NCBI GenBank assembly: GCA_003388555.1
Contig: QQVD01000073.1
Coordinates: 1 to 63,936, forward strand
DNA: 63,936 nt
Source of the DNA: Acidobacteriota bacterium
GTDB lineage: Bacteria > Acidobacteriota > Thermoanaerobaculia > Multivoradales > Multivoraceae
Direction: 5' to 3'
Part shown: piece by piece, positions 51,318-59,836 of the stretch
Position numbering within the stretch: position 1 is the stretch's first letter
How the letters are laid out: every line of letters starts with the position of its first letter
Made by a program: the position numbers and the translations under genes
The notes under the pieces: generated by a model
Told to the model about the DNA's origin: nothing
Databases searched by the model: none
What the model saw: only the letters and a program-made list of their open reading frames with translations

Positions 51318-54095
51318 CTACCGGACCGCCGACCAGGCGCTCAGGTCGCCGGACTCGAATCCGTCAGCGAAGAGCTCACCCATCCGGACCGCCCACAGCT
51401 CCTGTCCGTTCACGCCATCCGAAGCCGGGAAGAGAATCTGATCGCCGAGGGCTTCGGTGTACGAGATCACAGAGGGCTCCATGCCGGGCCGGATATCCGT
51501 GAGCTGGGTGGTTTCTCCCGTCCGAGCGTCGGTCCGGTACAGCTCCTGGCCGTGCAGCAGAGAAAAGGCCGTGAAGACCAGGCTGCCGTCACCCGCCAGC
51601 ACCGGCGGGCCGAGTGCTTCCAGTTCACTACCGGTTCGGCGAGCCACGGTTCCGGCGGCCGGATCCACCTCCCACAAGGCCTCCCGGTTGGAGGCGAAGA
51701 GCTTCGATCGGGAGACTGGCCCGTAGAAGCCGGACAACGTGGTGGGCCGATCACCCGCGAAGTCGAGACGGTCCACCCGTCCTTCCGCCGGCCAGATCGA
51801 GAAGATCTCGAGGCTCTGATCGTCGACCGCGATCCAGGCCCCGTCGACCTTTCTAATCGGTCTCTTCCCCAACCAGAAGTCGCTGGTGGCGAGAGGGAGT
51901 GTGCCTTCGATGGTGCCATCGGTCTCCCAGTACCACCTATCCTCGTAGGGTCCGTAGCTGATCAGTGGCGTGGAATCGAAGTCTGAGACCCAATTGACAG
52001 GTGAACCCGTGGGACCGGGAAGCTCGATCGACTCCAGCGACTCCACGTCGAGAGACCGGACGACTCCGGCCTCTTCCGGCACCAGGAGGAGGTTTGTGCC
52101 GGCCCGAGCGAGCCTCGCCTCGGCGATCGACTGGAAGACCACGGCCGTGCCTGCCAGCGATCCATCGGAGAACCAGAGGTCGTGCTCGGGTGCCAGTCCG
52201 GGGCTCTGGTCACGGGAGACCAGGAAGGCGAGCCGATCGTCCAGCGCGACCAGCTCCTCGAGCGTGGCGCCGGGTTCGAGGTCCGCGGCAGAGAGCACCT
52301 CGCGGGTCCCGTCCACGGTGCCGTTCGAGAACCAAAGTCCTCCTCCGAGGAGGAACGCGATCTCGTCCTGTATGGGAACGACGATCTCAGGATCCTCGCT
52401 CGCCACCCTCACGGTGTTCTCGTTCTCACCGTCCGTGTACCAGAACCCCGGTTGTGGCGGCGATGCCTCGAAGAACACACCACCGGCGCCGGGCCAGAGC
52501 CATGTGCTGTTCGACCTGAGCGTCGGGCCGTCGTCGGGCGTTCCGACGAACCGGGTGCCCTCTGGCGTGCCGTCGGAGACTCCCACACCATTTCCCGTCA
52601 GAGGCGACCAGCCCGTGAAGAAGACCTTGTCGCCGACGCGCTTCGGATCGATCGGACCCGAGTGGTAGGGAGCCTGGACATCCGTCAGTTGTCGTTGTTC
52701 TCCGTCGTGCGTGAGCTCGCGGAGCTCGTTGTCGAAAGCGGCAGGAACCGAGGGTGAAGAGCCGAACAGGAGACGGTTCTCCTCCGCCAGCAGAGGCGTG
52801 AAGGAGTAGCCGTACGACGGGACTTCGGCGATCAGCGTCTTCGAATCCGGCGAGCCGTCCGAATACCAGATCTTCTTCGTGCCGGAGCCTGCCTGGTGAA
52901 AGTACAAGTCGGCTTCGTCATTGCAGATCCACTGCGAGTTGCCCTCTTCCTCCGTCCAGGTGGCGAGTCTGTAGGTGTTCTGGCCGTCGGTACGCCAGGT
53001 TTCCCAACGTTGGTTCTTGCCCGGGGGAGCGGCGGTTGCGAAGAGGAGCACCTCGCCGCACGCGGAGAACATGTCTGCGAAGGCGGAGTCAGGGCCGGGG
53101 ATGCGATCGAAGAAGAGATCGGTGCCCTGGTTCGTGGCGTCGCTCACCCAAAGCTCGCGGCCGTCGTCGGGTGTGGTGGCCACGAAGAAGAGCCGGCTAT
53201 CGAAGATGCCGAAGGGCCAGATCGAAGAGCTCGCGGGCCCCGGGTAGATGTCACGGACGAGAGCGGCGGTGGAGGCGTCGCGGCCAACGGACCACAACTC
53301 TTGTCCGCTACCGGGAGCGTAGGCACTGAAGAGGTATCGATCTCCTACCTTCCCGAGCGGGTTGGAGTGGCTGTCGTGAAGAAGCGTCGGGCGGCGGGAT
53401 TGCCGATCGTAGAGCCAAAGTCCAGAGGCGCTGCCGATCGTTCCCGAAAACAGAACCCCGTCCTCGACCTCCACGAAGTCGTCCCCGTTCGCCGGTTCGT
53501 CGACGATCGCGTGTGTGCCTGCGGTGGTTCCGTCGCTCACGTAGAGGAACGTCTCTTCGCTGACGAGAGCTTCGAAGATGGCGAGGCCACTTTCGAAGGC
53601 GCGGAAGCGAGTCTCACGCGGCACCGAAACCTCCTGATCGGCGAGCAGGAACGTCCCGGCCGCCGTGCCGTCGCTTCGCCAGAGTCGCTGGCGTTGGTCG
53701 CCACCTCTGCCGAGCAGGAAAGCGAAGTCTCCCGCGCGAAACGGTCCGACGCCGTCGTAAGGGGGGCCACCGATGTCTGAGGAGACAACGCTGGCGGGCC
53801 CGGGCAGAGGCTCCAGTTGTTGGGAGCTCAGATCGAACGTGTAGAAGTCCCATCCATAGGTGTCGTGGTGATCGGCTCCGAGCAGGATGAGCCGATCTCC
53901 TATCCTCGCCGCCCGTAAGGGAGCCAGGCCGGAGTTCGGGGCCGAGCCGGGATAGAGGTCGCGCAGCATTCGCGGCTGCGATGCCGTCGCCTCGGTCGGC
54001 GTCCCGGCGAGCAGCATCGCAGCGCTGGCGCAGAGGAGGAGCGGCGCTGCCGCGGGACGGAATGGTGTCCCGATCTCGAGTGGCGATACGTTCAT
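51318..54095 (-). CDS. large secreted ELWxxDGT-type repeat protein
   Basis: A 925-residue exported protein. Signal peptide is about 1-38. The body has many repeats of the ELWxxDGTxxGT kind (LWRSDGTAAGTFL, LYVSDGTTAGTH, ELWVSDATNQGT, LWFSNGTVDGTRE), which form a propeller-like or hyalin-like beta structure. It ends FADGFESGDLSAWSAVR, a short tail I take to be a sorting or anchoring signal. GGAGG lies seven bases before the ATG. Similar proteins are common on the surface of Acidobacteriota and Myxococcota; no activity is known. Confidence 0.82.
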   Translation of the reverse strand: MNVSPLEIGTPFRPAAAPLLLCASAAMLLAGTPTEATASQPRMLRDLYPGSAPNSGLAPLRAARIGDRLILLGADHHDTYGWDFYTFDLSSQQLEPLPGPASVVSSDIGGPPYDGVGPFRAGDFAFLLGRGGDQRQRLWRSDGTAAGTFLLADQEVSVPRETRFRAFESGLAIFEALVSEETFLYVSDGTTAGTHAIVDEPANGDDFVEVEDGVLFSGTIGSASGLWLYDRQSRRPTLLHDSHSNPLGKVGDRYLFSAYAPGSGQELWSVGRDASTAALVRDIYPGPASSSIWPFGIFDSRLFFVATTPDDGRELWVSDATNQGTDLFFDRIPGPDSAFADMFSACGEVLLFATAAPPGKNQRWETWRTDGQNTYRLATWTEEEGNSQWICNDEADLYFHQAGSGTKKIWYSDGSPDSKTLIAEVPSYGYSFTPLLAEENRLLFGSSPSVPAAFDNELRELTHDGEQRQLTDVQAPYHSGPIDPKRVGDKVFFTGWSPLTGNGVGVSDGTPEGTRFVGTPDDGPTLRSNSTWLWPGAGGVFFEASPPQPGFWYTDGENENTVRVASEDPEIVVPIQDEIAFLLGGGLWFSNGTVDGTREVLSAADLEPGATLEELVALDDRLAFLVSRDQSPGLAPEHDLWFSDGSLAGTAVVFQSIAEARLARAGTNLLLVPEEAGVVRSLDVESLESIELPGPTGSPVNWVSDFDSTPLISYGPYEDRWYWETDGTIEGTLPLATSDFWLGKRPIRKVDGAWIAVDDQSLEIFSIWPAEGRVDRLDFAGDRPTTLSGFYGPVSRSKLFASNREALWEVDPAAGTVARRTGSELEALGPPVLAGDGSLVFTAFSLLHGQELYRTDARTGETTQLTDIRPGMEPSVISYTEALGDQILFPASDGVNGQELWAVRMGELFADGFESGDLSAWSAVR

Positions 54096-54385
54096 GCCTC
54101 AACCTCCGAAGACTCGGCTCTAAGACGAGTCCATCTCCCAGAGCCCGCTCGATATCGAGTGAGTGTGCGGCCCCGGGCGCTTCCCTTGTACAACGGAGTG
54201 TAGTCCCTCAGGGCGAAAGGACCCGTTCCCGGCGGTCTGAGACCTTGGTCTCTGCACCTCCCCCGAACCACTCTCCAACCACCCACGTAGAGTCCCTCGT
54301 AAGCTCTTCGAGCGGGGCGTAGAGTTCACGCGACGCCCGCCGTCGGGCTGCGTTCTGGGGATTCGGGTTTCGAGGAGAATCGGTC

Positions 54386-55882
54386 GTGGACGAGCGAGAC
54401 GAAGACAGGACGGGCGCAGCCGACGACCTCTTCCAGCGCACCGCCGACCTCGCCCGCTGGCTGGTGGAGCGCGACCGGCTGTCCCCGGTGACGCCGCCGC
54501 CTTCGCCGGAGCAGCTGCGCGCCGAGCTCGACCTCTCGCTGCCGGCGGAGCCGCGCCAGGAAGGGGAGTGGTTCGACGCGCTGCGCGAGGTGGTGGAGCG
54601 CACCCCGAGCACCTCGAGCCATCGCTTCTACAACCAGCTCTTCGCCGGCCGCATCCCGGCCGCGACGGTGGCGGAGGCGCTCACGGCGTTGCTCAACTCG
54701 TCGATGTACACCTACAAGGCGGCGGGGGTGCACACGCTGATCGAGCGCCGGGTGATCGCGCGCCTGTGCGAGCTGGTGGGGTACCGCTCCGGCGGCGGCA
54801 CCTTCGCGCCGGGCGGCTCGATGGCCAACCTGGTGGCGCTGATCGTGGCGCGCAACGAGGCCTTCCCCAGGGTGCGCGACGAAGGCGGCGCGGCTGCCGC
54901 CGGCGCGGTGGTCTACGTCTCCGACCAGGGGCACTACTCGATCCGCAAGAACGCCGGCATGCTCGGCATCGGCCGCGCCAACGTGCGCGCCGTGCGCAGC
55001 GACCACGAGGGACGCATGATCCCCTCGGCGCTGAGCGAGGCGATCGCCGCCGACCGCGAGGCCGGTCGCACGCCGCTGTGCGTGGTCGCCACCGCCGGCA
55101 CCACGGTGATGGGCGCCTTCGACCCGATCGACGAGATCGCCACCCTCTGCGAGCGCGAGCGGATCTGGCTGCACGTCGACGCGGCGTTCGGCGGCTCGTT
55201 CCTGCTGCACCCCGAGCTGCGCCAGCGCCTGCGCGGCGTCGAGCGCTCGAATTCCGTGGCCTGGTGCGCCCACAAGATGATGGGCGTGCCGATGCCCTGC
55301 TCGGCGATCCTGGTGCGCTACGCGGAGCGCTCCAGCTCTGGCTCTGGTGCGAGTCCAGGCGGCGAGGACCCCAACCTGCTGCGGCGTCACTTCAACGAGG
55401 CGGCCGACTACCTCTTCCAGCAGGACGAGGCCGACCTCAACCTCGGCCACGAGTCGCTGCAGTGCGGCCGGCGCAACGACGCCTTCAAGCTGTGGGCGGC
55501 GTGGCAGGCGCTCGGCGACCGCGGCTGGCGCGAGCGCCTCGAGCGCCAGCGCCATCTGGCGCTCACCGCGGTGGCGCGCATCGAGCGCGAACCGGCGCTC
55601 GAGCTGCTGCACCGGCCGGAGAGCCTCTGCGTGTGCTTCACGGTCTCCGGCGTCGCCAGCGACGAGCTGTGCGCCGAGCTGTCGCGCCGCGGGCTCGAGA
55701 GCGTCGGCTACGGCCTGGTGCGCGGCGCCAAGGCGGTGCGGCTGGTGACCTCGAACCCCGAGGTCACGGAAGGGGAGATCGAGCGCTTCTTCGACGATCT
55801 GCTGGCGGTGGCGGACGACCTGCGGCGTCGCGGCGGCGCCGCTGCGGCGACGACCGAATCGGTGGCGGCGACGCGCGAGTAG
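54386..55882 (+). CDS. PLP-dependent group II decarboxylase (CSAD/GAD-like)
   Basis: A 498-residue fold-type I PLP enzyme of the glutamate/cysteine-sulfinate/aromatic amino acid decarboxylase group. Marks: SSHRFYNQLFAGRIP near the start, FAPGGSMANLVAL (phosphate loop), SDQGHYSIRKNAGMLG, LHVDAAFGGSFL (Asp that pairs with the pyridine N), and AWCAHKMMGVPMPCS with the Schiff-base Lys near 297. GTG 54386 follows AGGAG by about 8 bases. SSHRFYNQLFAG is closest to vertebrate-type CSAD/GADL1 enzymes, so aspartate or cysteine sulfinate are plausible substrates; not proven. Confidence 0.87.
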   Translation: MDERDEDRTGAADDLFQRTADLARWLVERDRLSPVTPPPSPEQLRAELDLSLPAEPRQEGEWFDALREVVERTPSTSSHRFYNQLFAGRIPAATVAEALTALLNSSMYTYKAAGVHTLIERRVIARLCELVGYRSGGGTFAPGGSMANLVALIVARNEAFPRVRDEGGAAAAGAVVYVSDQGHYSIRKNAGMLGIGRANVRAVRSDHEGRMIPSALSEAIAADREAGRTPLCVVATAGTTVMGAFDPIDEIATLCERERIWLHVDAAFGGSFLLHPELRQRLRGVERSNSVAWCAHKMMGVPMPCSAILVRYAERSSSGSGASPGGEDPNLLRRHFNEAADYLFQQDEADLNLGHESLQCGRRNDAFKLWAAWQALGDRGWRERLERQRHLALTAVARIEREPALELLHRPESLCVCFTVSGVASDELCAELSRRGLESVGYGLVRGAKAVRLVTSNPEVTEGEIERFFDDLLAVADDLRRRGGAAAATTESVAATRE

Positions 55883-55892
55883 ACTGCCGGCG

Positions 55893-56747
55893 ATGAGCAG
55901 GCCGTCCCAGAGCGGGCAGGGCGCCGCGCCCACGCCCAGCGTGCGGCGCTCGGGCGACGACGTGCTGGTGCGCCTCGACTTCACCGACGAGGTCGCCTAC
56001 TACGCCTGGATCGAACGGCTGCGCTCGGCGAGCCCGATCCTGCGCCTCGCCGAGCGCCTCGACGAGGGGGCGCGGCTGCGCATCGAGTCGGTGCACGGCG
56101 CCCAGCGCGACGAGCTGGTCGCCGAGGTGCGTCAGGTCTTCCGCAGCGGCGCCGACCTGTGGGGCACCCTGATCGAGGTGTGCGAGGACGAGGCTGGCGA
56201 GGAGTCGCCGGACGGACCGCAGGAGAGCGCCGAGCCCTCCGCCGAGCCCGACGGCAAGCAAGGCGGGGAGGGCGAGGTCGAGGGCGACCCGGATCCGGAC
56301 GACGACGACGAGACGACCCGCCGCGGCGAGACCTACGGCGCCTCGGCCTTCTTCGAGCTGCAGAAGCTCAATCCCAACCAGAAGATGATGCTGGCGACCC
56401 GGGCCAACCGCCAGCAGCGCCAGCTGCTGCTGCGCGACACCTCGCAGGCGATCCAGATGGCGCTGCTGTCGAACCCGCGCCTGGAGTCGAAGGAGCTGCT
56501 CGAGATCGCCCGCAACCCGCAGACCACCGGCGGCGTGCTGCAGCGCCTCGCCAACGACCAGCGCTGGGGCAGCAACTACGAGGTGCAGCTGGCGCTGGTG
56601 CGCAATCCCCAGACGCCGAGCCCGATCGCCATCCGCCTGCTCGAGCTGATGCGCACCTCGGACCTGCGCTTCCTCGCCAAGTCGCAGGCGCTGCGCGAGA
56701 ACGTGCGTAAGGCGGCGCTGCGCGTCTACCTGAAGCGCGCTCCCTGA
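55893..56747 (+). CDS. unidentified protein with acidic linker and C-terminal helical repeats
   Basis: A 284-residue cytoplasmic protein. The N-terminal domain (about 20-95) is a beta/alpha element reminiscent of a PilZ-like fold (DVLVRLDFTDEVAYYAWIERL). An Asp/Glu/Pro-rich linker (100-145) follows. The C-terminal region (about 150-280) has helical repeats with NP turns (LLSNPRLESKELLEIARNP, LVRNPQTPSP), like leucine-rich-variant or HEAT repeats. It begins 10 bases after the decarboxylase stop. I recognise the type from Acidobacteriota genomes but know no function. Confidence 0.7.
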   Translation: MSRPSQSGQGAAPTPSVRRSGDDVLVRLDFTDEVAYYAWIERLRSASPILRLAERLDEGARLRIESVHGAQRDELVAEVRQVFRSGADLWGTLIEVCEDEAGEESPDGPQESAEPSAEPDGKQGGEGEVEGDPDPDDDDETTRRGETYGASAFFELQKLNPNQKMMLATRANRQQRQLLLRDTSQAIQMALLSNPRLESKELLEIARNPQTTGGVLQRLANDQRWGSNYEVQLALVRNPQTPSPIAIRLLELMRTSDLRFLAKSQALRENVRKAALRVYLKRAP

Positions 56748-56760
56748 GGTCGCATTGGCG

Positions 56761-58554
56761 ATGGCAGAGGTAGGGGCCCCGGGGCTCGGATGGCTCGATC
56801 TGGTGGTGCTGCTCGGGGTGCTGGTCGCGGTCACCGTGATCGCCGATCGGCTCGCTGGCCGGGCGCAGGGCGCGCGCGACTTCTTCCTCGGCGGGCGCCG
56901 GCTGCCGTGGTACGCGGTCAGCGCCTCGATCATCGCCACCGAGATCAGCGCCGTCACCTTCATCAGCCTGCCCTCGGTGGTCTACCGCCCGGGCGGCGAC
57001 CTGACCTACCTGCAGATCGTGCTCGCCTACGGGGTGTCGCGCTGCCTGGTCGCCTGGCTGCTGGTGCCGCGCTACCTCGAACGAGAGGTGTTCAGCCCCT
57101 ACGAGTACCTCGGCACCGTGCTGGGGCGGGGAGCGCGGCGCACCGCCACCGGCCTCTTCCTCTTCGGTGGCGTGCTCGCCCAGGGCGCCCGCGTCTACCT
57201 CACGGCGCTGATCCTGCAGGTGCTGCTCGGGCCGCAGCTCGAGTGGGTGCGCCAGCTCACCGGTCTGCCGACGCTGCTCACCGCGACGCTGATGGTGGTG
57301 GCGGTGGCGCTGCTGTGGACGCTGCTCGGCGGCATCGCGACGGTGATCTGGACCGACGCGCTGCTCTCGCTGCTCCTCGTCGTCGGGCTCATCGTGTCGT
57401 TGGTGGCGCTGACCGCGAAGCTGCCCGGCGACTGGGTGACGACCCTGCAGGCGGCGGGGGAGGCGGGCAAGCTGCGACTGCTCGAGCCGCAGCCGTCGTG
57501 GACGGCGCCGTACACCCTGCTCGCCGCCCTCCTCGGCGCCACCGTCGGCGGCGTCGGCGCCTTCGGCACCGACCAGCTGGTGGCGCAGCGCCTGTTCTGC
57601 TGCCGCTCGGTGCGCGAGGCGCGCTGGGCGATGGTGGCGAGCTTCGCCGGCATCGTGATCACCGCGATGGTGATGCTGCTCGGCCTCGGCCTCTGGCGCT
57701 ACTCGGCGAGCGCCGAGTGGGCCGCCGCGGGCAGCGCCACCGCCGCCTCGATCGCCGCCCAGCCCGACCGCGTCTTCCCGGTGTTCATCCTCTGGGACCT
57801 GCCGGCGGGCCTGCGGGCGCTGGTCATCGCCGGCGCGCTCGGCGCCGCGGTGTCGAGCCTCGATTCGATCCTCACCGCGCTGGCGCAGGGAACGCTGTCG
57901 CTGCTCGGCGACCGCGAGGCCTCGAGCAGCACCGACGCCACCGACAGCAGCGACGGCACGGACGATGCGGTGCACGCCGTGGACGGCGACGAGACGGGCG
58001 CAGCGGAGGCCTCCACCGGCGGCGACGGTCATCTCGGCAACGCCCGCACCTGGGTGGTGTTGTGGGCTGTGGTGCTCGGCGCCGTCGGCATGTCGATGGC
58101 GCCGCTGGCGGTGCGTTACCGCGCCATCCTCGATCTGGCGCTGGCGATGGCCGGGCTCACCGGCGGCGCCCTGCTCGCCGGCGTGCTGCTGGCCGTCTTC
58201 GGCGGTCGCGACCGGCGTCGCGGCGCGGTGCGCGGAGCGCGCTACCGCTTCGCCGCGCCGCTGTCGGCGCTGGTGCTCATCGGCGTCGTCGCCCACTCGC
58301 TGGCGGCGCAGGTCTTCATCGCCCTGCTCGGTGCGGCGCTCATCGCCTGGCGGATCTCGGTGTCGCGTCGCGGCGCGCTGGTCGACGGCCTGGTGCTCGC
58401 CGTCGGCGCCGTCGGCGCCCTGGCGCTGAGCCGCTGGGGGCTGAGCGAGGCCGGTGCTCCGCTCGCGTGGCCCTGGTACGTGCCGCTGGGCGCCGCGGTG
58501 ACCGCGCTGGCGGTGTGGGCGATGCGGCTCGATCCGCGGCAGGGGACGGCATGA
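56761..58554 (+). CDS. sodium:solute symporter (SSS family)
   Basis: A 597-residue transporter with 13 or more membrane spans. SSS signs are FFLGGRRLPWYAVSASIIATE with the GTDQLVAQRLFCC segment in span 7 or 8, and DLPAGLRALVIAGALGAAVSSLDS, where the Ser pair near the sodium site lies. A Ser/Asp/Thr-rich loop (about 380-415) is longer than usual. ATG 56761 has GAGGT upstream; TTG 56755 is possible. It overlaps the NamZ-type gene by ATGA. SSS transporters next to NamZ are known to take up N-acetylmuramic acid, which is the likely substrate here. Confidence 0.87.
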   Translation: MAEVGAPGLGWLDLVVLLGVLVAVTVIADRLAGRAQGARDFFLGGRRLPWYAVSASIIATEISAVTFISLPSVVYRPGGDLTYLQIVLAYGVSRCLVAWLLVPRYLEREVFSPYEYLGTVLGRGARRTATGLFLFGGVLAQGARVYLTALILQVLLGPQLEWVRQLTGLPTLLTATLMVVAVALLWTLLGGIATVIWTDALLSLLLVVGLIVSLVALTAKLPGDWVTTLQAAGEAGKLRLLEPQPSWTAPYTLLAALLGATVGGVGAFGTDQLVAQRLFCCRSVREARWAMVASFAGIVITAMVMLLGLGLWRYSASAEWAAAGSATAASIAAQPDRVFPVFILWDLPAGLRALVIAGALGAAVSSLDSILTALAQGTLSLLGDREASSSTDATDSSDGTDDAVHAVDGDETGAAEASTGGDGHLGNARTWVVLWAVVLGAVGMSMAPLAVRYRAILDLALAMAGLTGGALLAGVLLAVFGGRDRRRGAVRGARYRFAAPLSALVLIGVVAHSLAAQVFIALLGAALIAWRISVSRRGALVDGLVLAVGAVGALALSRWGLSEAGAPLAWPWYVPLGAAVTALAVWAMRLDPRQGTA

Positions 58555-59831
58555 GGTGTTCCTCGTGGCTGACGCTGGCGCTGCTGCTCGCCGCCTGCAC
58601 CCCACCGCAACCGCCGAGCGACGCCCCCGAGCCGCCCGGCCCCGCGGCACCGGCGGTGAGCACAGGCGCCGAGGTGCTGCTCGCAGAGCCTCCCGAGTGG
58701 CTGCGCCGCGAACGCGTCGCGCTGCTCACCAACCGCGGCGCCAGGGTCGGAGAGCGGCCGCTGTGGGAGGCGCTCGCCGAGGTCGCCGACCTGGTGCGCC
58801 TGTTCGCCCCCGAGCACGGACTCGACCTGGCGCTCGAGGCCGGCGCCGAGGTCGAGGACGCACCGGCCGAGGGGGCGAGGGTGGAGACGCGCTCGTGGTA
58901 CGGCGCCAGCCACGAGCAGCGGGTGAGCGACCTCGAGGGCGTCGACGTGCTGCTCTTCGACCTGCCCGACGTCGGCGCGCGCTACTTCACCTACGTCGGC
59001 ACCATGCACCTGGCGATGCAGGCCGCAGCCGAGGCCGGGGTGCGCTTCGTGGTGCTCGATCGCCCGAACCCGCTCGGCGGCGAACGCATGGCAGGCTGGA
59101 TCGTGGAGCCCGAGCTGCGCTCGCTGGTCGCGGCGCTGCCGGTGCCGGTCGTGCACGGGATGACCGTCGGCGAGCTCGCCGGCATGATCGTCGGCGAGGG
59201 GTGGCTGGAGGCGCCCCGCGAGGCCGCGCCGCTGGTGCTCGAGGTCGTCGCCGTGCGGGGCTGGCGTCGCGACATGTCGTGGCCCGAGACCGGTCTCACC
59301 TGGTGGGCTCCGAGCCCCAACCTGCCGACGTTCGAGGCGGCGCTGCTCTATCCCGGCACCTGCCTGCTCGAGGGCACCACCCTCAACGAGGGTCGCGGCA
59401 CCGAGCTGTCGTTCCTGCAGCTGGGAGCGCCGTGGATCGACGCCGAGGCCCTCGCCGCGGCGCTGGAGGGCCGGCTGCCCGGTGTGGTGGCGCAGCCGGT
59501 GCGCTACACGCCGCGGGCGCTGCCGGGCCGGGCCGAGAGCCCCCGCCACCTCGGCGCCGAGGTGGCGGGGGTGCGGCTCGAGGTGATCGATCCCGGAGCG
59601 GTCGATCCGCTCGGGCTCGGCGTCGTGCTGCTCGAGCGGATCCTGGCGCTCGACGGCGCGCCGCCGGCCGACGAGATCCTGGCGCCGGAGTGGCTGGCGC
59701 GCCTCGCCGGCACGCCGGAGCTGGCCGAGCGCCTCGCGGCGGGAGAGACGGCGGAGCGGATCGCCGGGTCCTGGCGTCGCGACGTCGAGGAGTTCGCGCT
59801 CCGTCGCGCCCCCTACCTGCTCTATCCTTGA
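58551..59831 (+). CDS. namZ: NamZ-type exo-beta-N-acetylmuramidase lipoprotein (DUF1343)
   Basis: A 426-residue protein with lipobox LLAAC and a Pro-rich linker, then the DUF1343/GH171 fold. Family marks are ALLTNRGARVGERPLWE, LFAPEHGLDLALEAG with the catalytic-region Glu-His, LFDLPDVGARYFTYVGTM, LDRPNPLGGERMAG and LNEGRGTELSFLQ. NamZ removes MurNAc from the non-reducing end of peptidoglycan fragments. Coupling to a sodium symporter makes a cut-and-import pair for wall sugar scavenging or recycling. No MurNAc kinase or etherase gene is in the window. Confidence 0.88.
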   Translation: MRCSSWLTLALLLAACTPPQPPSDAPEPPGPAAPAVSTGAEVLLAEPPEWLRRERVALLTNRGARVGERPLWEALAEVADLVRLFAPEHGLDLALEAGAEVEDAPAEGARVETRSWYGASHEQRVSDLEGVDVLLFDLPDVGARYFTYVGTMHLAMQAAAEAGVRFVVLDRPNPLGGERMAGWIVEPELRSLVAALPVPVVHGMTVGELAGMIVGEGWLEAPREAAPLVLEVVAVRGWRRDMSWPETGLTWWAPSPNLPTFEAALLYPGTCLLEGTTLNEGRGTELSFLQLGAPWIDAEALAAALEGRLPGVVAQPVRYTPRALPGRAESPRHLGAEVAGVRLEVIDPGAVDPLGLGVVLLERILALDGAPPADEILAPEWLARLAGTPELAERLAAGETAERIAGSWRRDVEEFALRRAPYLLYP

Positions 59832-59836
59832 GCGCC

